Part shown: piece after piece, positions 35,578-46,300 of the stretch | Layout of the letters: the number at the start of each line of letters is the position of its first letter | Numbering within the stretch: the first letter of the stretch is position 1 | NCBI GenBank assembly: GCA_021151665.1 | Contig: JAGKWW010000006.1 | Span: 13,825-77,824, forward strand | Direction: 5' to 3' | DNA: 64,000 nt | Source of the DNA: Flavobacteriaceae bacterium | Lineage (GTDB): Bacteria; Bacteroidota; Bacteroidia; Flavobacteriales; Flavobacteriaceae | The notes under the pieces: generated by a model | What the model was told of the DNA's origin: nothing | Seen by the model: only the letters and a program-made list of their open reading frames with translations | Databases searched by the model: none | Position numbers and translations under genes: made by a program

Positions 35578-38500
35578 ATGTTTTTAAAATTACCTTTCCC
35601 CAAACTCATTGCCCTGATAATTTTCTTTGGGGCGCTAAGTACAAATGCCCAGCAGGCGACGGTATACAGCTACGATTTTACCACTGCTTCCGGGTCGTCT
35701 TACAATACTACCGCAGGCCAGATTGGCAGCAGCGGATGGAACCTTCTCACAACGGGTACCGATATGGGAGGCCGCATTTATAACGGCTACCTGGATCTTA
35801 CCAATGACGCAACGGGTGCGTCTAATGCTGCGGGATGGGCGCTGGCTTATACGGTAAGTGCAGCGTCATCGCCCTTCACGTCGACACTGGCCAACAACCC
35901 CGGATTGGTGACGTGGACCTTTAACATGAGGCAGTCGCGCACCAACCCGAGCGGCCTGGGCAATAACAGCTATGGTAACGCCTTTATTCTTGCGGGTACA
36001 TCAAATACCACCGCAACGAGTGGATCGGGCTATGCCGTAGTACTGGGTAACAGCGGCAACACCGATCCAATAAGGCTTGTTCGCTACACATCCGGGCTTC
36101 GTACTTCTACCGATATGCTTTCTTCCAACACCAGTGGAGTGAATGACTTTGGCCGGCATTATGCTAGCGTAAAGGTTACTTACAACCCTTCTAACAACGT
36201 ATGGGAGCTTTTTGTGAGGAAAGACAGCAGTTCGTCGTTTAGTGACCCTGCCCAGGGCTACTACTCATCACAGGGAACGGTAGTTAATAGCGGCTCAACT
36301 TCAACAGCAACGCCCCTTATGGGAGCTTTTTGGAATGCAGGGAGCAAGCAAAGGCAGCCTGCCTATTTCGATAATGTAAAAGTAACGGTTGCCACACCCG
36401 TACTGAGCTCACTTTCTCCAACAAGTAAAGTGGCAGGTTCCGGTTCTTTCACGCTTACCGTAACCGGTTCAAACTTTTTGAACGGCTCTGTAATTAAATG
36501 GAATGGTACAGCGCTGACTACAACCTACATTTCGGCAACACAGCTTTCGGCTACGGTGCCTGCCGCCAATATTGCAACGGCAGGTACGGCCAGCATCACG
36601 GTAGGGACCGGTGCTGCGGAAAGTAGTTCGCAAACCTTCTATATCGATCAGCTCAATGTGCCGTCAATCTCTACCTCTACGAGTGCGCTGAATACCTTTA
36701 CTACGGTAACGGGCACAGCATCGGCTGCACAAAGCTTTACTTCTACAGGTACCAGCCTACAGTCGGGCAGCACCATAACAATCTCTACACCAACTGTGTT
36801 TGAGATATCGGCCGCAGCGGCGGGCGGGTATGCCGCGAGCCTCAATGTACCTGCTTCAACCACTACGAGCTATGTAAGGGTGAAGAGCACGGCTGCCCCG
36901 GGTGTATACTCCGGCTTTATTACACTGACATCTCCGGGAGCTGCGACACGCCAGATAGCGCTTAACGCTGTCGTGCTAAGCACAGAACCCACCGCTACGG
37001 CAACCTCTGTGGGTTTCAGCAATATCAACTCGATCCAGGGAACGGCTTCATGGAGCGGGGGCAATGGTGCCAACCACCTCGTTGTTATTAAGGCTTTAAG
37101 CGCTGTAACAGCTACTGTAACAGATGGGTCAACCTATTACGCATCGCCTGTTTACAGCTTGGGTGCCGACCTTGGCTCAGGCAGTTTTGTAGTATATGGG
37201 GGGAGTGCCAACAGCGTTACCATCACCGGTCTTACCCCCGCCACAACCTATTATGTTACGGTTTATGAATATAATGGCTCGGGCGGAACAGAAAATTACC
37301 GTACAACGGGCGTAAGCGGATCTTTTACCACACAAAATGCCCCTTTAGGCCTACAGGTAAAAGCTGCGAACACCGTATATAATATCGACTTTGACAACAC
37401 CCTGGAAGGTGTTAATAACAGCACCTATGCCGGTGCGGCCCTTGCTGCACTGCCGGATGTGGGCGAATTGAACTCGAATGCCTTTGTGCTTTCGGCTGCA
37501 ACAACTACGGGCGTAACTTTTGGTACAGATATTCTTGATGACGACCCGGGCTACGGAAACGGTACCTCTGACGGTGGTGAAACAGATGGCGGATACTATG
37601 CCTTTCAGGTGGCTTCCGGCAACTATGCGTTGGGCTTCCAGATAGACCCACTTAACCCATCGAGCAGTACCACACTACGTTTCCAGAACCAAACGGGCGC
37701 CGCTATTACATCGCTGAATATCGGGTATAAAATCTATGTGAGGAATGACGAAGCCGGAAGCGACAGCTACAACTTCAGCCATTCTTCGACAAATGCCAAT
37801 AACGCAACCTTTACTGCTGCACCTGTACTCAACCAGGCTACGGGCATTGCTGCCGATGGCCTTCCGGGCTGGAAAATGTACTATAAAGTAATTACCCTGA
37901 CAGGGCTTAACATTTCTGCGAACAGCTACTATTACCTGCGATGGAGCAACGAATCGGTTTCGGGCACGGCTTATGATGAAGTGGCTCTTGATGACATCAG
38001 TATCGTGGCCAACCCTACAACAAACTTTAGTACGGTTGCCGGTATTGCCGAAACGGCAGTGCTTGCAGGTAACGCACAGCTTAATGGGGCAGCTACCGTA
38101 AGCAGCGATATCACATTCAACGGTGGTAAGCTTTACATCGGTGCAAACACCCTTACACTAAAAGGTTCTGTTACCAACACTACAGCAGCCGGACTTAGTG
38201 GTGGAAGCGCTGCCAGCCTTACCGTTTCAGGAAGTGTTAGCCCAACCCTTAGCTTTGACCAGACAACGGTGGGTACTACCAACCTTCTTAATAATTTTTC
38301 GGTTACTACTACTGCTACAAATACGGTAACACTTGGAAGCAGCCTTGTGATAAACGGTGCGCTTGCGATAGATGAGAACCAGACACTTGCCATTGGCACA
38401 AACACGCTTACCGGTACGCTTGCTTCAATTACCAACAATGGTACCGTTACAACAACCAACACTACCACTACCCCATTTGCTTCTGGTAAAACATGGGGCG

Positions 38501-41500
38501 GCACCGGAACAGTTATACTGGCTGCCGCTACTGCAGCACAATACCTGCCGGCAGGAATCTATAATAAAGTGACCGTGAACACTATCGGTGGCGGTAACGC
38601 CGCAGGCAACATCACCTTGAACGGAGACCTGTACCTTCCAAACACTAACGTGAACAGTACCAAGGGTGCCTTCGATACAGGAAACTTTACGGTAACTATG
38701 GCCGCAACGGCTTCCAATACAGGTATAGGCGATGTGAGTGGCTATACGGCACGCACATCGGGTATAACGACCAATGTACTCTATACCTTTGGCCACCCGC
38801 GCACCTCTATCATATTCCCCATTGGCGGAACCCTGCCAACCTCTATGACGATGAAACTGGTATTAGGGCAGGCACCGGCCGGAAAAACGGATGCTATACT
38901 TCGCACCTACGATTTTATTCAGACCGGTGGCACCGGCACAAAGGCGCTTATTTCAGCACACTACCTTGACAGTGAGCTAAACGGCAACACCGAGAATAAG
39001 CTGGTAGACTGGGTGGTAAACGTATCGCCACTTACCCTTATCGAGCAAAGCCGAACGAGCTATAGCACTACCGACAATTACGTAGAGCTTGGAAACGTAA
39101 ACATGGCTTTCTTCGCATCGACATTTGGCTCTAAGCTGCTCACTCTTGCCAATTCTCAAGTTACAACAACCACCTGGAATGGTTCGGTGAGCACGTCGTG
39201 GACAACGGCCGCCAACTGGACGCCTAATGCCACACCGTCGGATGCAACGAAAGTTATCATCCCCGATGCAGCTACCACGCCAAACGATCCGATATTGAAC
39301 AGCTCGGTAACAATCGGCTCATTAAGTATTGAAGCCGGCGGTATTCTTAATTCACCAACCGGATCGCAGTTTACCATAACTGCAGCAACCGGAGCCTGGA
39401 TCAACTACGGGACTTTTAACCCGGCTGACGGAACGGTTACTTTCAACGCAGCATCTTCCGGTGGGGATGTTACCATGGCGGGAAGCACTACATTCAATAA
39501 TGTAATTATACCATCAGGTACCATTCTGAGGCCGCTTACAAATAATGTAATGAGCATAGCAGGGACATTCACCAAATCAGGCAGCTTCGCAGTTGGTTCT
39601 GTACACAATACTGTAATCTATTCAGGCACCAACCAGACGATAGTAACACCAGATGGCTACCAGAATGCTTACCATAACCTGACCGTATCAGGAACCGGTG
39701 CTGTTTTCCCAACGTCACTTAACATTGTAGGCGACCTCCTTACCAATGCTACTGTCAACTTTAGCAATAAGACAATTGTGATGATTGGGACAGACGCTGA
39801 TGCACATTACATTGGCGGTACGGTAAGCCCGGCCTTCTATAACCTCACACTTAGTCAGCCTGCAACTTCGGGCGCAGTAATATTGTCTAACAATGTAACA
39901 GTTTCAAATACCCTGACACTTTCCGGAGGTGTGCTGGATATTGCTAATTACGACCTTACCCTGGGCGCGAATGCAGTTGCGGGTACATTCTCTACAACGA
40001 GCATGATCGATGCCGACGGAACAGGGCGGGTGCGCAGGCCTTATACAGGCACGGGCAGCTATACCTTCCCTATCGGTGAAACGACAAGCAACACTACATA
40101 TTCGCCAATTACGGTAAACGTAACTTCGGGAACGTTCAATAATGCTTACGTGGGCGTAAACGTAACCGACGCTACCCACCCGAACAACTACGCTACTGAC
40201 AATTACCTTACCAGGTACTGGAGCGTGACCCAGACAGGCATTACAAATGCTGTGGCTACCGTTACCGGAACCTATGTTACCGGAGATGCAGTAGGCGGCG
40301 AAAGCAACCTTGTATCGGCACAGTTAAACGGCGCATTTAATGTAGCGACCAACCCATGGACTCGTTTCACGACCTTAGGTTCTACTACGCTTACCGCTAC
40401 CGGGGCGACCCTTACACCGGGCCAAACCTCCTACTTCACCGGAATAAAAGCTGAAGCGATCACAGTAGCAATTGCAGGCGATGGTACGTTCTGCCAAAAC
40501 ACACCGGTTACATTGAGCACAAGCGTTTCGGGAGGTGTGGGTATGTATACTTACTCGTGGACCGGAGGCCTTGGATCTGGCACTACCGCCACTCCACCTA
40601 CCACATCGGCAGGAACAACCGTATACACGCTAACCGTAAGGGATGCCAACGGTGCAACCGGAACAGCTAACGCGACAATTGTTGTCACTACATTAGCTGT
40701 GGGCGGTACACTTACAGGAAATCAGTCGATATGTGCCAGTACAACACCGGCAGCTATTACGGTAACAGGTTACACCGGAAATATCATCCGTTGGGAGCGT
40801 TCTACAACAACGGCATTTGCCAATCCTACATTCATCCTGAGCAGCAACGCTACACTTACAGGCGCCGAAATAGGATCAACGCTTACGGCTACCCGTTATC
40901 TTAGGGCAGTGGTACAAAGCGGCCCGTGCGACGTGGCTTATTCAAACTACATTGAGATAAAAATCAATACTACTACATGGAGCGGTACCGCGTGGGATAA
41001 CGGCGTACCTACAGCAACCGATGCTGTTGTGTTTAACGGTAACTATACCGCTGCTGCCAATATCAGCGCCTGTACTGTAACTGTAAATAACGGAGCAGCC
41101 GTAGTGATCCCTTCAGGTTATACCGTGACGGTAAACGGTGCGGTAACCGTAAACACGGGCGGAAGCTTTACCTTTAATGACAACGCGGCGCTGGTACAGC
41201 TAACCGAGGCCGTGAATTCAGGAAACATTGTAGTACACAAAAAGAGCAACCCGCTTTACAGGCTCGATTACACGCTGTGGTCGTCTCCTGTTGCAGGCCA
41301 GAACCTCCAGGCTTTTTCACCCGAAACGTCGTCTACCCGTTTTTACGAGTACAATTCGGCAGCCGACCAGTACAGCACGGTAAATGCTGCTTCAACGAGC
41401 TTTAGCACGGCAAAAGGCTACCTTATCCGTATGCCTAACGCGATTACAGCAAACGTAGCCGGCACTACCAACGGCGGCGTTACTACGCCTGCGCAATATA

Positions 41501-42621
41501 TGGCCGGAACCGGCAATTACAATTTTGATGGTGTATTTACGGGTGTGCCGAATAACGGTACCATCACTTTCCCGCTAAGTACTGCCGGCAACCGCTATAC
41601 GGCGATAGGAAACCCCTACCCTTCTCCAATTAACGTAGCCGATTTCTTTGCAGCGAACAATACGGTGCTGGATGTGTCTTCAGGTATTTACCTGTGGAGG
41701 AAACGCAACAACAGTACCCATACCTCGTATGCCACACTAAGCCTTGCCGGTTTTGTAGCCAACCCTGCAGAGGGCGGCGGAAGTGAGCAGGCGGGCTTCT
41801 ACCAGGGCAGCAATACCTCGTGGACAGTGGCGCCGGGCCAGGGCTTTATTGTGAAAACGCCAGGTGCGGTCACTTCGGGCAACGCTACCTTTACCAACAG
41901 CATGCGCCGCGGCAGCCCGGGAGCTTCACAAAGCTTCTTCAGGACAGGAACCAACACAGCTTCCCGCTACTGGCTGAACCTTCAGGGCACCAACAATGGT
42001 GTAAGCCAGAACATGGTAGCCTATATGCAGGATGCAACAACCGGGCTTGATTACGGTTATGACGCACAACGCCTTTCTGACGGAAATTCTGTTTCGCTTT
42101 ACTCAGTAGCGCAAAGCACCCCGCTTGCTATTCAGGCGCGCCCTGACTTTGCCGTAACCGATGTGGTTAAGTTAGGATATGTGGCTCCGGCTGCCGGAAG
42201 TTATACCATAAGCATCGACCATACCGACGGTGTTTTTGCCGACGGACAGAAGATCTACATCCGCGATAACAGCCTGGGCCAGATACAGGACCTTGCCTCG
42301 CCATACACCTACACTACCGATGCCGGTACGTTCGAGCAACGCTTCGACATTATCTATACCGCCAATGCACTTGGCGTGAAAGATCCGGTAGCTATAGATG
42401 ACAGCCTTTACATCTTTACAAGCGACAAAACGATTGGCATTAATAGTGCAGGCAATGCAATTACCGGTGTTACGATTTATGACCTGCGCGGAAGGCTGCT
42501 GTATTCACAAAAATACCAGGACGAAGAAGTCAGGATCAATAATTTTGTAGCCGAGCAACAGGTGCTTATCATTGAAGTCCAGACACTGAAAGGAAAAGTC
42601 TCGAAAAAGATTATGTTCTAA
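35578..42621 (+). CDS. giant T9SS-secreted adhesin-like protein
   Basis: 2347 residues from the ATG at 35578 (a GTG two codons earlier is possible). Signal peptide to about residue 23. Then a lectin/laminin-G-like domain (25-270), an IPT/TIG domain (274-362, LSPTSKVAGSGSFTLTVTGSNF split by position), Ig-like and fibronectin-III-like domains (365-575, TGLTPATTYYVTVYEYN), a long Thr/Ser/Asn/Gly-rich beta-solenoid with GTL/NGTV repeats (to about 1630), a PKD/Ig-like module (1634-1704) and a final T9SS type-A sorting domain (last ~80 residues, VTIYDLRGRLLYSQ and GKVSKKIMF). It is exported by Sec, then by T9SS to the surface, and probably serves in adhesion or gliding. Ends at a good terminator. 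Confidence 0.88.
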   Translation: MFLKLPFPKLIALIIFFGALSTNAQQATVYSYDFTTASGSSYNTTAGQIGSSGWNLLTTGTDMGGRIYNGYLDLTNDATGASNAAGWALAYTVSAASSPFTSTLANNPGLVTWTFNMRQSRTNPSGLGNNSYGNAFILAGTSNTTATSGSGYAVVLGNSGNTDPIRLVRYTSGLRTSTDMLSSNTSGVNDFGRHYASVKVTYNPSNNVWELFVRKDSSSSFSDPAQGYYSSQGTVVNSGSTSTATPLMGAFWNAGSKQRQPAYFDNVKVTVATPVLSSLSPTSKVAGSGSFTLTVTGSNFLNGSVIKWNGTALTTTYISATQLSATVPAANIATAGTASITVGTGAAESSSQTFYIDQLNVPSISTSTSALNTFTTVTGTASAAQSFTSTGTSLQSGSTITISTPTVFEISAAAAGGYAASLNVPASTTTSYVRVKSTAAPGVYSGFITLTSPGAATRQIALNAVVLSTEPTATATSVGFSNINSIQGTASWSGGNGANHLVVIKALSAVTATVTDGSTYYASPVYSLGADLGSGSFVVYGGSANSVTITGLTPATTYYVTVYEYNGSGGTENYRTTGVSGSFTTQNAPLGLQVKAANTVYNIDFDNTLEGVNNSTYAGAALAALPDVGELNSNAFVLSAATTTGVTFGTDILDDDPGYGNGTSDGGETDGGYYAFQVASGNYALGFQIDPLNPSSSTTLRFQNQTGAAITSLNIGYKIYVRNDEAGSDSYNFSHSSTNANNATFTAAPVLNQATGIAADGLPGWKMYYKVITLTGLNISANSYYYLRWSNESVSGTAYDEVALDDISIVANPTTNFSTVAGIAETAVLAGNAQLNGAATVSSDITFNGGKLYIGANTLTLKGSVTNTTAAGLSGGSAASLTVSGSVSPTLSFDQTTVGTTNLLNNFSVTTTATNTVTLGSSLVINGALAIDENQTLAIGTNTLTGTLASITNNGTVTTTNTTTTPFASGKTWGGTGTVILAAATAAQYLPAGIYNKVTVNTIGGGNAAGNITLNGDLYLPNTNVNSTKGAFDTGNFTVTMAATASNTGIGDVSGYTARTSGITTNVLYTFGHPRTSIIFPIGGTLPTSMTMKLVLGQAPAGKTDAILRTYDFIQTGGTGTKALISAHYLDSELNGNTENKLVDWVVNVSPLTLIEQSRTSYSTTDNYVELGNVNMAFFASTFGSKLLTLANSQVTTTTWNGSVSTSWTTAANWTPNATPSDATKVIIPDAATTPNDPILNSSVTIGSLSIEAGGILNSPTGSQFTITAATGAWINYGTFNPADGTVTFNAASSGGDVTMAGSTTFNNVIIPSGTILRPLTNNVMSIAGTFTKSGSFAVGSVHNTVIYSGTNQTIVTPDGYQNAYHNLTVSGTGAVFPTSLNIVGDLLTNATVNFSNKTIVMIGTDADAHYIGGTVSPAFYNLTLSQPATSGAVILSNNVTVSNTLTLSGGVLDIANYDLTLGANAVAGTFSTTSMIDADGTGRVRRPYTGTGSYTFPIGETTSNTTYSPITVNVTSGTFNNAYVGVNVTDATHPNNYATDNYLTRYWSVTQTGITNAVATVTGTYVTGDAVGGESNLVSAQLNGAFNVATNPWTRFTTLGSTTLTATGATLTPGQTSYFTGIKAEAITVAIAGDGTFCQNTPVTLSTSVSGGVGMYTYSWTGGLGSGTTATPPTTSAGTTVYTLTVRDANGATGTANATIVVTTLAVGGTLTGNQSICASTTPAAITVTGYTGNIIRWERSTTTAFANPTFILSSNATLTGAEIGSTLTATRYLRAVVQSGPCDVAYSNYIEIKINTTTWSGTAWDNGVPTATDAVVFNGNYTAAANISACTVTVNNGAAVVIPSGYTVTVNGAVTVNTGGSFTFNDNAALVQLTEAVNSGNIVVHKKSNPLYRLDYTLWSSPVAGQNLQAFSPETSSTRFYEYNSAADQYSTVNAASTSFSTAKGYLIRMPNAITANVAGTTNGGVTTPAQYMAGTGNYNFDGVFTGVPNNGTITFPLSTAGNRYTAIGNPYPSPINVADFFAANNTVLDVSSGIYLWRKRNNSTHTSYATLSLAGFVANPAEGGGSEQAGFYQGSNTSWTVAPGQGFIVKTPGAVTSGNATFTNSMRRGSPGASQSFFRTGTNTASRYWLNLQGTNNGVSQNMVAYMQDATTGLDYGYDAQRLSDGNSVSLYSVAQSTPLAIQARPDFAVTDVVKLGYVAPAAGSYTISIDHTDGVFADGQKIYIRDNSLGQIQDLASPYTYTTDAGTFEQRFDIIYTANALGVKDPVAIDDSLYIFTSDKTIGINSAGNAITGVTIYDLRGRLLYSQKYQDEEVRINNFVAEQQVLIIEVQTLKGKVSKKIMF

Positions 42622-42653
42622 AATTCGATAAAGATTAGTTTTTAGTTAGTAAG

Positions 42654-42686
42654 AAAGGGCTGTTGTAAGACAGCCCTTTTTGTTTG
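42654..42686 (+). terminator. terminator of the giant T9SS gene
   Basis: Perfect 10-bp stem AAAGGGCTGT / ACAGCCCTTT, loop TGTAAG, followed by TTTGTTT; 32 bp after the stop. Confidence 0.88.
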
Positions 42687-42806
42687 TAAATAATTCGAAT
42701 TGCTATGAGTCGTAAATGGGGGTTTTTATATAATTTTAGAAAGGTTGAAAATGACAGCATGGACAACAATCAGCAATTTTGAAAATAACATTAATGCACG
42801 AGCACA

Positions 42807-43169
42807 TTGAGCTATAAAGAGCAACGGAAAATTTACATTAGTATGGTCTGCGTTATGTCATTAATGGTTTTTGGCGTGGTAAACGGTTGGTTTCAGGCGG
42901 GACGGGAACATAAATCCTCCTACCATTTTGTAATCACAGATATATCAGTTACACCAACCAAATCGCTTGTGTTTTATGACGGCGACGACAGAGTTCAGTT
43001 GTGGAATTTCACAGTCTCCGAACGTCAGAATGTAAAAGTGGGCGACTCCTTATCGAAGCCGGCATGCTCTGATACATTATTCATTTACAGGAAGGATGTT
43101 AACGGAGTTTACCAAAAAATAATCGCCAATCGAGCCAATATATTCGCCGGTGATTTTTTTTGTGATTGA
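42807..43169 (+). CDS. small single-helix membrane protein, unknown
   Basis: 120 residues if started at the TTG at 42807, or 108 from the ATG at 42843. One N-terminal transmembrane helix (IYISMVCVMSLMVFGVVNGWF) and a short beta-rich extracytoplasmic domain with two Cys (KPACSDTLF, GDFFCD) that could form a disulfide. The TTG start keeps the whole helix and is preferred for that reason. No family recognised; stands alone between two T9SS genes. Confidence 0.5.
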   Translation: MSYKEQRKIYISMVCVMSLMVFGVVNGWFQAGREHKSSYHFVITDISVTPTKSLVFYDGDDRVQLWNFTVSERQNVKVGDSLSKPACSDTLFIYRKDVNGVYQKIIANRANIFAGDFFCD

Positions 43170-43299
43170 TTTTATTAAGTCTTAGAAAAGCAACTCAATT
43201 TAATTCATCAAAATTATAATTAGCATTCTACTGCTATATCAACTTATTGAGCATTGGGTCAGCGGGAATGGATGTTCGTCGACAAACAGAACTGCTCAA

Positions 43300-43331
43300 A
43301 AAACAAAAAACCCCGGCTCATTACCGGGGTT
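43300..43331 (-). terminator. terminator of the RCC1/T9SS gene
   Basis: On the minus strand AACCCCGG, loop TAATGAG, CCGGGGTT is followed by TTTTGTTTTTTG; 28 bp after the stop at 43360. Confidence 0.88.
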
Positions 43332-43359
43332 CCTTGCTCAATTGAAAAAACAGGCTACT

Positions 43360-46300
43360 TTACTTCTTGATGATCTTCGAAGTTTTTGTCTGTCCGCCGG
43401 ATACTACCTTTACAAGGTAAGTGCCCGACTGCAGGTTTTCAACATCTATAGTGGTTTGGTTGGTATTTACTGATTTCGAGATCACTTCCTGGCCCAGCAT
43501 GTTATAAACTGTTACGCTTGTAATCTCATTTTCAAGTGCGATATTCAGTAGGTTCGTTACCGGGTTAGGGTAAAGCTTCATGGCTGTAGCAGGCTCAAAC
43601 TCTTCATTTCTTAAGGCTGTCGTCGGACAGTCAAGCATAAAGAACTCATCGCTCTGCGGATATTGCGGGTTACCCAACTGGCCGCTTGCGTTGCCACCGG
43701 TTACAGCAAGATAGCCGCCGCCGTGCAGTACCATAGAGTGGAAATTACCCCCGGCTATCGCCACGGCATTATCATTAATGATAAATGGAATTGTTTTATT
43801 TACTGTAGTGTTATCCCCCAGCTGGCCGAAATTGTTTTGTCCCCATGTATATAGAGAGCCATTAGTGTTAATTCCTATCGAATGATAGTCTCCGCCTGCA
43901 ACGGCTTTCCATACATCGTCCTGGCCTATTTGTACCGGTGCGTTGCGGTTGGTTGTAGTGCCATCGCCCAATTGTCCTTGCTGGTTATTACCCCATACCC
44001 ATAGCGTACCGTTTGATTTAATAGCCATAGCGTGTAAGCCACCTGCCGCAAAATACTGTACGTTGGTCATATTTGTCACAGTCGGGATACTTTTGTTGGT
44101 GGTAGAACCAATGCCCAGCTGTCCGTCTGAGTTAAGACCCCATGACCATAATGTACCATCCGTTTTTACGGCATAGCTGCTCGACCTGCCTGCATAAACG
44201 TTTTGCCAGTTGGTTGCTGTTCCTATCTGTACCGGCGTTGTTTTATCAACGGTAGTATTGTCTCCTAACTGTCCGTAATTATTTTGCCCCCAGGCCCAAA
44301 GCGTACCATCGGTTTTTACAGCTATGGTATGGGTTTGGCCTGCCGCTACACTCTTCCAGTTGCTTGCAGTGCCTACCTGTACAGGCGTAGATACAAGAGT
44401 ACCGGTAGAACCGCCGGTACCGAGCCTGCCGTTTCCGTTATTGCCCATTGCCCACAGGGTACCATTGTTCTTAATTGCCATGGTGTGGTTAAGTCCCGGA
44501 GCCACCATTTTCCAGTCGTTACCATTGCCTATCTGGGCCGGTGTTGCCTGGTTGGTGTTGATAGTGCCAAGGCCCAGCTGCCCGCTGAAGTTGTTGCCCC
44601 AGCCCCAAAGGGTTCCGTCGGTTTTTATTGCTAAGCTATTGTGCGGTCCGGCAGCGATCTGCGCAAAACAGGCCGTGTTCACCGGCTCCTGCAGCGTAGT
44701 AAAGCTGCCACCCGGTACAAAGGTCTGGTTACAGTTAGAAGATACCCACCAATAATAAGTGGTGCCCGGCGAAAGCCCGTCTATCCATTCTGATGTCGAT
44801 AAAGTCTGTAACATCGTTCCACCGAGTTGGTTTACCGTGTTATAATACACAAGGTATCCTGATGGTGCAGGGTTTGGCGCCGTCCATTGCAGGTGCGCAG
44901 CATACATCATCATATCGGCCTGAACCACCGAAAGGTTGGTTGGTGCGTTGCAGGTAGCTGCCGGTGCATTCGCACAGGTAATGTAGCGCACCCTGCTGGT
45001 ATTCTGGGCACCGCAGTTGGCATTGGCATGAATGTAATACCTTATAGTACCCGAAGTACTGCCCGAAACCCAAACCAGAGGCGATTGTCCGCTGGCATAC
45101 ACCACGCCTCCATCGCCATTTGTTACCGTAATGTAATCGGTACTTACCGAAGTCGAAAAAGTGTACTGCTTGTTATCGAGCGCGATCACATTAGTAAATT
45201 GACCCGCGAAGGCATTATCTGTAATGATTTCGGCCGTTCCGGTACAGGCCGGCGTGAACGTTGCTTCCGGAGCGAGGCCGTAAGTAGCGCTGTTGCATGC
45301 AAGCGCGGTGAGTGTTGTAAAGCTGCCTCCCGAAACCCATGCGCTGGTTGAACTTCCGCAATCGGAACGTACCCAGAAATAATAGGTAGTACCGGCAGAA
45401 AGGCCATTCAGGTACGGGATATAATTACCGTTGACAGAGGTTGTAGGAGTTGTAGACGCTGTTGGAGCTGTATTCGTAGTGCTTACATAAACGCCGTACC
45501 CCGCCGAAGGTAAGGTCGCAGGCTGCGTCCAGCTGAGGCGTACTGAGTTTGAAGTGTAATTGGATACAACAAAATTTGAAGGCACGCTGCAGGTAGCGGT
45601 CACAGAAGAGCACTTTATGTAACGCGCCCTGGCGGTAGTTTGCGTACCGCACGCCGAATTGGTATTAAGATGGTACCTGATAACTCCTGTAGTCGTCCCC
45701 GATTGCCAGTTTAGAGGTGCCTGCCCGCTTGCGTACACTACCGTTCCTGTTGCGTTGGTTATGGTAATATAGTCTGTAGCTACAGAGCTGGAGAAGGTAT
45801 ACTGCCTGTTGGCAACTACATTTACATTAGAATATTCGCCGGCATACGCATCGGTAACGATGGTTTCCTGGCTTCCTGAGCAGGCCGGTGTAAATGTGGC
45901 TTCAGGATAGAGGCCGTGCGCTGCGCCGTTACAGTTAAGCGATGCCAGTGTTGTAAAACTGCCGCCCGATACCCAGTTGCTATTCGAACCGATGCAGTTA
46001 GAGCGTATCCAGTAATAATAGGTCGTAGCCGCCGTAAGTCCGCTTAATACCCCTACCCCGGCATTAGTACTTGTAGCTGTGGGTGTAGTGCCGGCAACAG
46101 GGGCCGTGTTAGACGTTATTACGTAAATGTCATAAGATACAGCCGGTGTAGCAGGGGCTGTCCAGTTAAGCCTGCTTGAATTGGAAGTGATATTCGTAAC
46201 GTTGAGAGCCGTAGGCAACCCGCAGGCAGATGTTGCAGCGCTACACTGTACATAACGTATACGTGAAGAGTTTTGCGTGCCGCAGTTGGCATTGCTGTTT

